The notes beneath the pieces were generated by a model, which worked only from the letters and a program-made list of their open reading frames with translations, ran no database searches and was not told where the DNA came from. A stretch of DNA of 64,000 nt from Lycocorax pyrrhopterus obiensis. Lineage: Eukaryota; Chordata; Aves; Passeriformes; Paradisaeidae. The stretch covers positions 434,001 through 498,000 of the forward strand of contig JACSVZ010000037.1 in the NCBI GenBank assembly GCA_014706295.1, given 5' to 3'. Positions 49,132 through 60,700 of this stretch are shown piece after piece (the first letter of the stretch is position 1; each line of letters starts with the position of its first letter). The position numbers and the translations under genes were made by a program.

Positions 49132-49759
49132 GTGCCCAGAGCTTCAGTCCAGACTGCTGCAGCATTCTAGCTTGACAGCACACTCTTACTCCACATTATG
49201 GTGCTTAATTTTATCAAATGCAGGGCTGGGACAAAGCACTTCCAACTCCCCTTGTGTTACAGGTTTGACTTTCTTGCAACCCACTTCTAACAGCTGCTGG
49301 TGGCCTCCCAAATGGTCTGACAGCTTTGACAGAGGGCTCAGGGCAGCACAAACCCACCTGCCTTCCCCTGCCAGAACGATCCCTGACCAAGAAAATGTTT
49401 TGTTAACAGGACTGGGAGCAGTTTGACCCAACCACGGAGCTTCCGCGGTTCTCCAGCAGCAGATTTTCTGGAGTGGGAGAATGTGAGGCAAACCCAGCCC
49501 CAGCTGGGTCTGTGACCAGCCCTGCTTGTGCCTCGGTGCAGGAGAGGGCAGAATCTGACAAGAATTCCTGCCAGAAAGAAAAGGTTACTCATTAACACTG
49601 ACAAACACTGGGGGAAAAAAACAGTCATATTGTTTTGCTCAGTAGAACCACTGCACATTTTTGGCCAGAAATACAAATGCCGTGGGTACAAACTGCAGTT
49701 CCTTTAGAGGGGTCAGCTCTGCTCAGGGCCTGGGGACACTCATGATGAGCAGAGCATCA

Positions 49760-49960
49760 GAATCCCAGAATCCCAGATTGGTTTGGGCTGGAAAGGACCT
49801 TAAAAGACCATCCCATCCCACCCCCTGCCACAGGCAGGGACACCTTCCACTATCCCAGGTTGCTCCAAGCCCCGTCCAACCTGGCCTTGGACACTTAAAG
49901 GGATGGGGCAGCCAGAGCTGCTCTGGGAACCTGTGCCAGGGCCTGCCCACCTTGTGCCAG
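49760..49960 (-). mobile_element. CR1 LINE 3'-end fragment, minus strand
   Basis: Read on the minus strand it ends in the CR1 tail. On the + strand this appears as AATCCCAGATTGGTTTGGGC, GGAAAGGACCTTAAAAGACC, CCCTGCCACAGGCAGGGAC, CAACCTGGCCTTGGACACTT and CTGTGCCAGGGCCTGCCC. It is a 5'-truncated copy. Confidence 0.92.
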
Positions 49961-50957
49961 TAACACATAATTTATACATAACACGGTGCCACACGGGGTT
50001 GGTGTGTGTTTGGGTTTTGGGTTTTCTTCCCTGTAGCTGACACTCCCCTGCCCGACCCTGTGCCCTGCACAGAGTGTGGGTGAGAGCAACCCTGTACCTC
50101 AGGCCTGCTCTGGGCTGACTCAGAAGCTTTGAAAGGCCACGGGCCAAGTAAACAGCTTCCATGTGCATTTCCATTTTGGATAAATGGCTGGGTCACCCAA
50201 AGGACAAGGGCTGTGAACGGGAGCTGCAGAACAATGGGTTCTGAAAATGCCAGCAAAAAAAGTCCCCTGCATGCTGCAGCTGTAGAGGAATTCTAACAAA
50301 TAAAGGAGAAATCCATCATACCATCTATCCCTCAGCCCTCCAGACACCGCAAAAGCAAACATTTGCTCTGCCCCGGGAGGGTGACTCACCATTCCTAAGG
50401 ACTGTTGCTCCAAGGCCTTTGGCAAACAACCCACATCCAGCCGTACAAACCACCGGCTAGCAAAGTAATGATGGAGCAAAAAACCTGTGCCTGCATGCAG
50501 GTTTAATGGGAGGAAAAAAATAAAATAATTTTTGCAAGTAACCCAGCATTTGCATGACAAGACCCTCCCCCAGCCTTCTTTTGGCAAGGCCAGGCACTTT
50601 CAGCAGCTCCAGCAGCAGGAGCATCACCTCTGTCTCCCCTCTGCCAATGGGCAATTCTAGGCCCTTCCCTTTATCCTTTTTCAGGATTTCTTTGAATCTC
50701 AAAGTATGGAGGAAAAAGTATTTGAGGTAAATGTCCCAGAAATGTGAAGATTCTATTCAGCACTACCTTCTATGCCAGAACACATCTTAATCTGTGGTGT
50801 AATAGCACTTACATGATCCTTCAAAGGATTATCCAGAGACAGCATCCTTAGGCCCCCAGTTCAGACATGCAAATGTTCTAGAATTTTGTGTATAAATGGG
50901 TACAATCATTATTTCTGACCTGGCTCAGTACAAAGCTGACTCCAGCCATGCTATTTA

Positions 50958-51380
50958 TAGTCATAGAACTGTTTGGGTTGGATGTTTCCATGGATGGGGC
51001 ATCTACCACCGCTCTGGGCAACCTGTGACTGTGCCTCACCTTCACTGTAAAATTTTCTTCCTTATATGTGGTCTGAGTCTACTCTCCTTTACCTTAAAAC
51101 CATTTCCCCTTCTCCTATGGCTGCAGACCCTGTTAAAAAGTTTGTCCCCAACTTTCTACTAAGGCCTCTTGAAATACTGGAAGGGGCTCTAAGGTTTCCC
51201 TGGAGCCTTCTCTACTCCAGGCTGGTAACCTCCAGCTCTCCCAGCCTGGCTCCAGAGGGGTTCCAGCCTTTGGAGCATCTCTGTGGCCTCCTCTGGACCT
51301 GCTCCATGTCTTTCGTGTGCTGAGAGCTCCAGATCTGGATACATTTCCTTCCTGCCTGTATTGGGTGCCTCTAATCCGTA
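50958..51380 (-). mobile_element. CR1 LINE fragment, minus strand, internally deleted
   Basis: On the + strand it shows TCATAGAACTGTTTGGGTTG at the tail, then jumps to CATGGATGGGGCATCTACCA and CTCTGGGCAACCTGTG, so the usual middle of the tail is missing. It then runs through CCCTGGAGCCTTCTCTACTC, CAGGCTGGTAACCTCCAGCT and CCTCCTCTGGACCTGCTCCA. These are CR1 ORF2-end words. It is older or more rearranged than the copy at 49760. Confidence 0.88.
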
Positions 51381-52419
51381 CCAGCCTCAGCAGACAATAA
51401 GATGTCACCTTCACATGGGACCTCCTTGTTTTGTGGCAGGAGGTTCCGTTCTCACGGTCGTCATTCTTTGGTGTTACTACTCATACATTTTGCTTCACTG
51501 ACTCTAATCCCAACTGATCCTGCTGACCCTGTCCATAAAAAAATTTATTTTAAACCAGACCAGTATCTACCTGGAGAAATTCTGTGCCGTTGACAAAACC
51601 TTGTGAGCAAAAATGAACAGCAGCCAAGGTCATAATCACACTGAGATCACACCAGAGCTGACATTTATAAGCAGGTTTAAGAGCCAACTCCCCCACTTTC
51701 AGCTTCCTGATTTCAAACACTAAAAATCCACATCACATGTACAACTTCACTCACCTTTCTTTCCACAGACACCTTTTTGCCTCTCCTTTGAGCACACACC
51801 AGAGGGAAATCAACATGCAGAAGAATATGTATTTATACATCACCCAGAACACATCTCAGGCCATCCAGGAATTCCCACAGCAGTGCTGGGAGCTCTCCCA
51901 GTCTCAAAGACAGCACCCATTGTCAAAGCAGAGCTCAGGGGTACCAGCATCAGTGACAGCTCAGCACTGCTTGTGTACCTCAGCCTTCTGTCTGTATTCA
52001 CCCCTAGATTATCCAGTGTCAATTTGCTGTGGGTTCCAGTGGAAATAACCCCCCCAGAGAGCACAGGAACCCACATCCACACCTCGGACAGCCCAACCAG
52101 CTGCTGAGGCTCCCGGGGGGCAGCAGTGCTGCAGCAGAGAGCAGGTTCCACTGCACCTTTCACACACAAACACTGAACCAGGCACCACTTCTAACAGAAA
52201 CCCATCACTGAGTGGCCACGGGCACAGTCCCAGGGCCTGTGCACCCACAGAGAGCACATCCACACCTTTCCCAGAGCGCACCCAGCGAGCACCTTCCCTG
52301 TGCTCACAGCCAGCCACGGGGGACAGGTTTCCACCACACGACACCGGAGGAGCCTCGGAACTCCGAGACGAGCAGGGAGCGTTTCTGGAGGCCTGGCTTC
52401 TGTTCAGAACAGAAATGTT

Positions 52420-52890
52420 TCCCTTGGCTTATGCAAGTTGCCGGGACTGAGCGCGGTGCGAGGCTGGAGGAGCCAGTTTTCCATTCCCCCTTCCATTACT
52501 CTTTTTGATTGGCACTTTAATGAGGGCGCCGGGGGTCGACCCCCTGCCAGGGGGCCGGTTCATGCCCCGTTTATCTCACAGTCCATGTAAGACTAAAATA
52601 ACACGCCAGGCTGAGTTTCACTGGCTTGTGATCCCACAGCCCACCGTGATGGATTGAGTGACTGCAGCAAGTTGGCAGCTAAAGTGTGTTGTAACAGTAT
52701 CTTTCTGTCAGCGCAACACAATGGATTTGCTGATTCCCCGGCTTTTCCCAGTGTTCGCCGTTACCATCGGCCCACGAGTTTCTAAAGTTCATTTTCCAGG
52801 GGGCTGCAAAGTGATAATAAATAACACAGCAAAGGTTACTCCAAGCTTTTCTTCCCCTCAGCTGCCCTACTGCTGACGCAGAAGGGGCTG
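52420..52890. promoter_or_regulatory. Candidate conserved non-coding element with a 14-base palindrome
   Basis: The non-repeat block keeps CpGs and contains the perfect palindrome GGGGGTCGACCCCC (52531-52544). It also holds TTTGATTGGCACTTTAATGA, CGTTACCATCGGCCCACGAG and GATAATAAATAACACAGCAA. No coding frame is recognised. A regulatory role, possibly for the next gene, is inferred from composition only. Confidence 0.32.
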
Positions 52891-54679
52891 TGGTGCCAAC
52901 TTTACTACATGCACAAGAACAGCCATAAATCCACTCGCTCTTCCAGAAAGGAGGAAAGGGGCAGCTCTGTTGCTCTTTTGTGGGAGCTCATTCTGCTGGG
53001 CCAGCACAGGGCTCCTCCCCCCGAAGGGAACAGTGGTACAGGGGTGGCTACACCAAGTTCTCTCCAGAAAAAAACTCCCTGGGGGCTGAACTTCACAGGC
53101 TGCAGAATCAGGACCAACAAGCCACAGGCCTTGAAATCATCTCACTTATCTGCACCAAAATAACCCATAAGTTCACTAGAATATCCAGGAATCCTGTGTG
53201 AGGCTGGGATTTCATGTTAAATACCTTTCTTTAATATTCTAAATATTCAGTATCCTTGTATCTCCTCTATAGGAATACCTCAAACAAAAAGGGTTTTTCC
53301 TTTAAAAAGCTGGAGTCTAGGAAATGAAGTTTTTTTAGTCATCCAAAGAGGTCCTCTACTAACTGAGACCTTGTCTCTGTGTCCTGTTTCCTCAATATCC
53401 CTTCATTCTCCCTTCCCACTGTCTGCAAAATAAAGAACTTCCCGCAAATACTGGGGAGAACACTCTAATTTTTGGTTCTCACCATTCCAGCCCCTTCCAG
53501 CAAGAACGAACAAATGAGCTCCACAACAGAAGGGGTTCCTTACTTCCTGTATAAGAATTTTTGACAGCACATATTTCAAACTACTGACTCTCCCACCCCC
53601 CCAACAACCAACAGTCACACCAAAAATCCACCCCTGGACCTAATAAATAGGAAGGGTGAAGCTGTTTCCCTTGCTTAGGACAGCTCTGTAGATCTGTATA
53701 CCTACAGTTTCTTTAAGGCCTTGCACAAGACTGTAACACAGCCAAAAATAGCTCCAAAATCAACTTTAGAGCTTCAGCTGCTGTCATGTCAGTGCATCCT
53801 CAAATATTTCATTGTGGGTACCTGGAACCCTTTTCCATCACTGGGCTCTAGATCCATCTCACTCTGGGCAAAACCAAGTGTGGTAGAAGACCAAGTCTTC
53901 TACCAATAGAAGAAATCACTAGAGAGAGACTGAGTAAAGAAGTTAAGAAAATGAGAATACAGATGTTGAAAGGACTCAAAGATCAAGCAAAAATGCACCA
54001 GGATCCGAAAAGAGAACATGATGAGGAAAAGGGGCCAGACTGAGGAGCTGCTTGAAAAACCCACTGCTCTCAATGGCAGCTGTTTGTATGGGCCACACAA
54101 ATCACTGCGCAATGTAGATTTCAACTCGCAGTGCTGGAGAAATGAGCCTCATGAGTTGAGGAACTTTATTTGTGAGATAAGAGACAACCACAGCCCCCAG
54201 CTGGAACAGCAGCGGCAGCACAGGAGGCCGCTCCTGGCGGGAGCCTTGGCGGGGTGTGGAGCTGGTGCTGTGCAAACTGCTCCAGAGATCCCAGCCCGGC
54301 CCTGGGACCCCAGCCCTGCAGCCTGCAGATACAGCACTCAGCCAGCTTTGAACTGGCCACCCCAGAGCCTGCCAGCAATGCCAGCCCAGCACAGGGCGCA
54401 GGGATGTGCTGCAAACATCGTGTGAAGCTTCCCTGGAGCTGCCAGTGGTCCCTCTACCTCCCAGTTCCATTCCAGCTCAGATCTGCCCATGCAAGCTGCG
54501 GCAGCCAAGCCCTAAATGTTCCTCTGGGGAGAGCCAGACACTTACACCTTAACACAGAAGAGGGCATACTGAGCCTGCAGCCAGAAAGCCTGGGAAATAT
54601 TAGGAAAAACGAGTGGGTGGGGGAGCTCAAGGGACCAGTGGGAGGATGCGGGAAATCAGTAACACTGATCTGAATAACT

Positions 54680-54980
54680 GGTAACAATTATTAGATCTTT
54701 TTTGGTATGAATCATCTCAGAGACTCATCATTAAATGATGTCACTCAAGGGGCAGTAAAAAAATACAGTAGAAGCCGCCAGCCTGCCCTGACAAGGGTTT
54801 GGAGCCACAACGTGATTGGCCAAACAGGTCTGGGAATCTTCACCAACACATCGAAAAGGGAGCAAGTTTTGTGGAGAATATACACTCTGACAGATCAGTC
54901 AGGCAAATTTGTCTTTGGCAAGATTATGATGTTACTTAAAGCTCTGATGAATCTGCCTGAACTGCTGGAGAAGGAGTAGC
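54680..54980. promoter_or_regulatory. Candidate conserved non-coding element
   Basis: The block has CATTAAATGATGTCACTCAA (CRE-like TGATGTCA), CGTGATTGGCCAAAC (inverted CCAAT-like) and AT-rich homeodomain-type words. The 90-codon frame at 54707-54979 has no recognisable family. Conservation is untested. Confidence 0.22.
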
Positions 54981-56899
54981 CTCACTTATCTGATGACCAC
55001 TGACCTTGTCATTGCCCCGTCCCCTCCCTAGGGGTGGAATTTGCATTTGAAGCTACAAGTTGTAAAATCAGCCAGCCAGAACCGTCCTGAGGGAACAAAA
55101 CCAAACCAGAGCAACAGCACAACAGCCCAAACCAAGCCGACAACAGAGCGAGTTTGAACAGAATCTGTTCTCTGGGTTCACCAAACCCCCCCAAGAGCTC
55201 CTGTCCTTGCAGGGGAAGGGGCAGCAGAGGTGGCGCTGCCTTGTGCACATCTGAACTCCTTTTATCTTCTTAAACAACTGCAGGAGAAGAAAAACTCCTT
55301 GATCAACAACCAGTAGCATCAGCAGGCTCAGGAACTCAACAGTAACCGCATCACAGTCCCTTTCTCCACACCTTCCACTTAACACACCCCCTTTTCCCAA
55401 ACTGCAGAACCATGGCCCTTTTCTGCCAACACAAAACACCTTCTGCACCCAATCCGTGTTTGCTTCTCACCTGTGGGCAGAATACTGGATGCTGCCAGTG
55501 CTGCTCTGCAGTCAGTCACCTAAAGCTGGCAGTGGCTGAGGAGCTGGGTGTGAACAGACATTTACAGGTAGTTCCAAGACCTTCCCAGATCCAAAATGGG
55601 GGTGGAAACCATCCCTGTGTGTGGAGCAGAGCAGGACACAAAGCTGAAATTATTCACTGCTCCAGGAAGGCTCGTGGCTTCCTAAAGTCAGGGATTATCT
55701 CCAGGTTGCTCTTCCCTTTTCAGCCACACAGCTCCCAGCATCTACCATCCAGAAGTGCATGGCCATTAAGAGTTTCTTAAGAGGGCTTTACAACAATTTT
55801 TTTTTTTTACTTTTTGGAGTTTTATGGAATTTAGGCACACACAGAGAAGAATATAGGACTTGGCTTCTGGAAATACTGTGCATTAGAGAGCTGCTATTGG
55901 TTTCAGGCCTTCCTTACCTACAATGAGAGAAAAGGGAAAAGGAAGATCAGAGAACTCGAGAGTCGCAATTTCAACACAGTGGTTTTCAGCCCAAGATTGC
56001 AGCAATACAAGGTATTTCTCTCCAACAAATCTGTCACACCACAAACCAGAGGTATGGTCTAAGAAAGAAGAACAAAAACTTCAGGCCTCACCACTATGCA
56101 CTGATTGTGATGGAAGAACTACTTAAAACCCAGGAACTTTAATTTGCTTGGAGATTTCTGGGGAGGAGGGAGTGGAGACAGTGGGGATTTAGGGAAGGGT
56201 CAAGAGAAGAAGTCCAGCACTTGTTCCACACGTGCCTCTGGAGCACAGCCCATTTCAACAAGGTGATGTGAGTTTGAGCCAAGTACACCATGTCGAATTA
56301 TCAGTATCTATTATTAACCGAAAAAAGTTAACCTTAATGGTTAGCATAATGCTATGTTTTCACAACATCTGTCAGCAATTATTTGTATTTACTTGCACTG
56401 CAAATGCAGAAGAAAAGTCAGAGAAATAAACACCAGAATTCCCACCAGTCTTGTGTTTTCCCACAAAGAATCTCTAATCATCCCTGTTTAGACACTCACA
56501 TTTGTTCCTTGCCCTCTCCAGCATGGAATTTCTTCCCAATCCTCTATGACCAGTAATTACCAATCCTCCTTTACCCTGCAGCGAATATGGACTAACCCCT
56601 CTGCAATTAGTGGTGTTGACTTCAGGGTTCTTAAGACAGAAATCAGAACTATGATATTTCTTGGATTCAAAACAGTTCCTGCTCTCCCCTTGGCCATGCC
56701 TTACCACAGCAAGAAGGGAGGCAGGAGAGCAAGGGTTGTGCTCCAGTCGCACTCCACCTGTGCAAGGCAGGGTGAGGAACAGGTTAGCTGGGTGAAAAGT
56801 TCACTGCAAGCTGAGCTGTCTGTTTCTCTTGCTTAATTTATCCGATATTTGGCTAACCTTGCTCTGAACCCAGCCCCCAAGACCCCCTTCCTCTCATCC

Positions 56900-57110
56900 C
56901 TCCCCAGCGGGTTCGTGTCAGCCAAAGACACCGCCTCTAATTCCCTTCTCCCTGACCCTGCCGAGGGGAGCGGGGGCTGGGACACAGGGCCAAGCACAGA
57001 GCACTGCACAGATAATCATTATTTATGCTCTAATCTTCAACAGGAGCAAACACAAAAGCTCCACAGTCAGCAATGTTGCCTGACATGGTGTTCCAGCTTA
57101 TCAGCCTTCC
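56900..57110. promoter_or_regulatory. Candidate conserved non-coding element
   Basis: AGATAATCATTATTTATGCT and CAGCAATGTTGCCTGAC sit next to a CpG-containing stretch (CCGAGGGGAGCGGGGG). No repeat or coding signature was recognised. Confidence 0.22.
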
Positions 57111-58749
57111 CAAGGCTGGATGGCACCCCCCTGCACCCCCACCTGCTTTGCACCCTCTCGCTCTTACAAGGATGCAGCACTTCCCAGAGTAGCTTATGAT
57201 GGATCCCTGATTCCCCTGGCAGCCCTCGCCAGGGGACTGGCACAGAGTTCCCACATCCACAGCCTGCAAGGTACCAGTTAACCCAGAATGTCCATCACCT
57301 CATTTCTGCAGCTCAAGATCCTCACAAAGAACCTGACAGACAAATTTAAATTTTGCAAAGCACAGAGCAGTAGCTGCAGTGACACAAAACACGAGCAGGG
57401 AGATCCTAAAAGGCTTTTCTCACCCCAAATCCCATGAAGTCAGTAGAGGAAAGGCTGGAGGGTATCAAGATGCGCTACTGCTGCTCTTTGGAGAGCAGGA
57501 TTCCCTGATCCACAGACGTTTATGCCTCCATAACCTACTCATCCTGCAGAATACAGCCAAGGTTGTGCTCAGAAGCTGCTGAGCAGCTTCCCTTTCCCTG
57601 GTAACCTACAGCTTCCCAACCCCTCCTGCCCCTGTGCCCAAAAAGTGGGTGACAAGGACTCCTGACATTGCCCCCGCTGTGCAGGGCACTGCTCTGTGAA
57701 CACCCTCACAGCACCTCTTGATTCCACACGTCAGAGCTCGGCGCTGGTGATGCAAACTGCTGGAAAAACTGCCTGGAACACGCGTTTCTGGCAGGCTCTC
57801 CGTGTTTTCCTGCTGTGCTCAGGACTGTTCCCAACACTCTCCAGGGCAACGCAAAGTGTATTTGATGGGCTTCTCAATGACTGGGCACAACTTCAGAACG
57901 GGGCACAAACCAGACCTGCCGAGCTGTCCCTGCTCCACCGAGCGGCTGCTGCTCCCTTTGGTGTTTAAGCTCGGACTCTCCAGAATCCACACTTCCATTC
58001 CCACCTGCTGGCACTCCCTGCCTCCGTGAGAGTGACTTAGGATGCGCCTAAGACTCTGCTAACAGAGCAGAACAAATGTTTCCTGTAAACCTTATCATTT
58101 TTGACCTGACAAAGAACCTCACAGCTGTGCCGTGGCTTTGATACACCTGAGCTGCCCCAGGTCCAGGAGACACTCTCACAACTTACTATTTTTATAATCT
58201 GTATCATCAGAGTGCCCAAAACTCCATTACAGTGTGTGTGCACACACAAAGTTCATGTCCCTCTGACAGGGAGGGCAGAAACAGCCTGACAGCCTTACAG
58301 TAAGTGGAAATTCCTTGTGGTCTAAGAACAATATGAAACTTGTTTCTCAGGGTCAGCAGATGACCTCGCCTCGACACACGGCTTCGTTTCTCTGGAAGCA
58401 GTGCAGACTGGCCTAGTTCTGATGTGGTCACTAATTTAGTGACACCATCCATTCCAAACTTCACCACTCCCTCACCAAAGTAGCAAAATATGAGTTTACA
58501 AAGAGCACTTTGAAATAAAACGCCCTGGGCCCTTACCAAAGCACATGATCCAGCACCACCCTCCCCATCTAATGCTCCATGTTTTCAAGGCATGAAAGTT
58601 GTTGAGAAGAGCCAAATAAGGGTGTCAGGAAGACACGAAACTTCAAACTGCTACATAAGTAAACTGAGGCTACACAAAAAACCCCTCGGCCCACATGGCA
58701 TAACTCCCCTGGTACCTGTATTCCTCAACAGCAGGGCCAGTACAGGTAC

Positions 58750-58960
58750 TCACTGCTGCCTCAACATAATTAATCTATTAGATAACAAACAACGTGTAAT
58801 TGCCATACAAGGAATCCTTTGTGCAAACTTTGTTATAGATTTTAATGCCTCTTCAAAACTGTTGGAATTAGTCATGGGTGGGTAAAAAGGCACAGGATTG
58901 TTACAACAGGTGAGAGAGAAAGTCAATCACAGAGCTCAGTGCCACGGATCCCGGTTTGCT
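58750..58960. promoter_or_regulatory. Candidate conserved non-coding element
   Basis: It contains CATAATTAATCTATTAGATA, CGTGTAATTGCC and CCTTTGTGCAAACTTTGTT, a dense run of homeodomain and SOX/TCF-type cores, without repeat resemblance. This is inference from motif density. Confidence 0.22.
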
Positions 58961-59289
58961 CCTTCCAGTCACCACACAGAAAAGCAAAAATACTTCAAAA
59001 GATGCCATACCCGCATAATTAAAGGCAAGCTGAATGCAATGAAGCTCAAATAGTTTACAGGTGCAGCTTAAGAATCACCTAATTTTAAAAAAAGACTGCA
59101 CATACTTGATGCAGCCATTTTAATAATTCAGCCCCAAACCCCAGAGTTTGTTCACAACAGAAAAGAGCTTGTGAAAACCTTGAGAGAAACAACTTTCACT
59201 TTAGAAATACAGGAGGGCAATTAACAGGTCAAGCTTCAAAGGAAATCTATGTCCTCTTCTCCACATATCCAACTTAGAGGCTTTTATTT

Positions 59290-59360
59290 GTGGGGAAAAA
59301 AACCCAAACAAAACCAAGAAAAACACCACAACAAACAAACCCCAACACCTCCATCCCCTG
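59290..59360 (+). repeat. A/C-rich low-complexity tract
   Basis: Mostly A and C (AAACCCAAACAAAACC, CCACAACAAACAAACCCC). It opens the spurious 169-codon frame that runs into the SINE. Confidence 0.7.
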
Positions 59361-59657
59361 CTCCCAAAAAACCATCCCACATCATGAAAATGTAAGAGGG
59401 CAGCAATTGGAAATTCACCCTTTCAGCCTCTCAGGGAGATTCTCCAGCACTTGTTGGCTCCTGAGGAAGATTTTTGTCCCCCATGGCTGCAGACAGACCC
59501 TCACAGACACATCGCCCCCACTCCTGGCACTCGGGGCACAATTCCAGTGGCTGTTGTTGGAACAGGCTCAGCTCAGACACAGCCCCCGTACTCCAGGGTC
59601 AGACTCACCACTGAGAGATCCAGGGATGATGCTTAAAACAAAGGAATTAAGTGAAAT

Positions 59658-59793
59658 CAGCCCAGCTGGTTGGAGCATGGTCCTGATAATGCCGAAGTTG
59701 TGGCTTCAATCCCTGTACAGGCCATTCAAGAATTGGACTCGATGGAGGACCCCCTCGGAGGTCCCTTCCAATCCAGAATTGTCTGTGATTCTA
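59658..59793 (+). mobile_element. tRNA-derived SINE with CR1-like tail (TguSINE1-like)
   Basis: The head keeps a decayed tRNA promoter: an A-box-like CCCAGCTGGTTGGAGCA and a B-box-like GCTTCAATCCC (59703-59713) in the setting of a tRNA-Ile gene (TCCTGATAATGCCGAAGTTG). The tail GAATTGGACTCGATGGAGGA, GGTCCCTTCCAATCCAGAAT, TGTGATTCT is the 3' end shared with CR1. This two-part layout is that of TguSINE1 of zebra finch and relatives, and it points to a passerine host. The copy is diverged and not an active tRNA gene. Confidence 0.82.
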
Positions 59794-60044
59794 AATTAAA
59801 GCCAAGGACAGGGAAACCCACGACCCTGACAGCCTTTGATGAGCTGGTAAGGAGTGCTTGGGGTTCTGGGGTTTCTCAACCCCCCTGGGATCACCCAGAG
59901 GGTTCCATAACCTGCCCCTTCCCACAGCTCTGAAAGGTTCCACTGGAGCCCCTGGGATGCAGAATTCCATGAGATAAACGTGTGTGTCTCAAACACTGAG
60001 AGCAGGGTGGCTGTGGAGCCAACCAAGGGCTGGTGGCAATAACA

Positions 60045-60090
60045 GGCAGGGATTGCTGTTGATCACAGACAGGGATTGTTGTTGATAACA
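60045..60090 (+). repeat. 23-base unit in two tandem copies
   Basis: The unit runs from GGCAGGGATTGCTGTTGATC to its diverged copy ACAGGGATTGTTGTTGATAA. A similar GGCAGGGATTGTAAG recurs at about 60225. Confidence 0.65.
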
Positions 60091-60511
60091 CACCGTGAGA
60101 AAGAACAAGATGTGGCTGGAGAAGGGGCCATGCGGAGGTAGGGCAGCACTATCCTGGGACAAACATCCTTGTTCATGCTCCTGGAGACAAGCATAGCACA
60201 AGTGCAGGAATGAGGCTGGGAATTAGGCAGGGATTGTAAGGGGGATCAAGGTCACCAGAGATCCACAAAGCCTCTGACCCATTTCCAGAAAGGTCTGAAA
60301 GAACATCCATGACAGCTGATCTGCATAGAAACTGAGAAAAAAATCCTGACAATGGGAAACCCTGTCCATAAAAAGGACCCCCTCGAGCCTGGATGGTGTC
60401 CCCAGGATCCTGGACATCCCATCAGCTGGACTGATGCAGCTGGGTCCATGCTGAAACCAGGAATGACATTCCAGTAGCCGGATCAGTGCTGGATCCAGGC
60501 CTGGCGATCCA

Positions 60512-60700
60512 TCCTTCCTTCCTTCCTTCCTCCCTTCCTCCCTCCCTCCCTCCCTTCCTCCCTTCCTCCCTCCTCCCTTCCTCCCTCCTCCCTCCCTCCC
60601 TCCTCCTTCCTTCCTTCCTTCCTTCCTTCCTTCCTTCCTTCCTTCCTTCCTTCCTTCCTTCCTTCCTCCCTTCCTTCCCTCCCTCCCTCCCTCCCTCCCT
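60512..60700 (+). repeat. CCTT/CCCT microsatellite
   Basis: About 190 bases of pure pyrimidine: CCTT arrays, interrupted by CCCT and TCC units, with the longest CCTT run near 60606-60667. It forces three long but meaningless frames of 120-160 codons on the two strands. Confidence 0.97.

Larger units (their letters stand above)
46460..49750 (+). other. Possible extended 3' UTR, then intergenic sequence
   Basis: No coding sequence was recognised. The stretch contains a pyrimidine-rich tract (47650-47882) and an A-rich tract (49040-49131), listed separately. The part up to about 48550 could be extended VPS13D 3' UTR. Frames of about 100 codons in it are compositional (pyrimidine repeats) or lack family resemblance. 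Confidence 0.6.

Noticed and set aside
49186..49691. Minus-strand frames of 101 and 117 codons, considered as possible DHRS3 exons
   Set aside because: They contain none of the short-chain dehydrogenase motifs (TGGGRGIG, YxxxK, DHRS3 C-terminus).
50120..50587. Minus-strand 155-codon frame
   Set aside because: No domain, no codon bias and no resemblance to the expected neighbours. It is a chance frame in a GC-richer stretch.
59290..59799. 169-codon open frame
   Set aside because: It starts in an A/C-rich tract and ends inside the SINE. There is no protein family resemblance.
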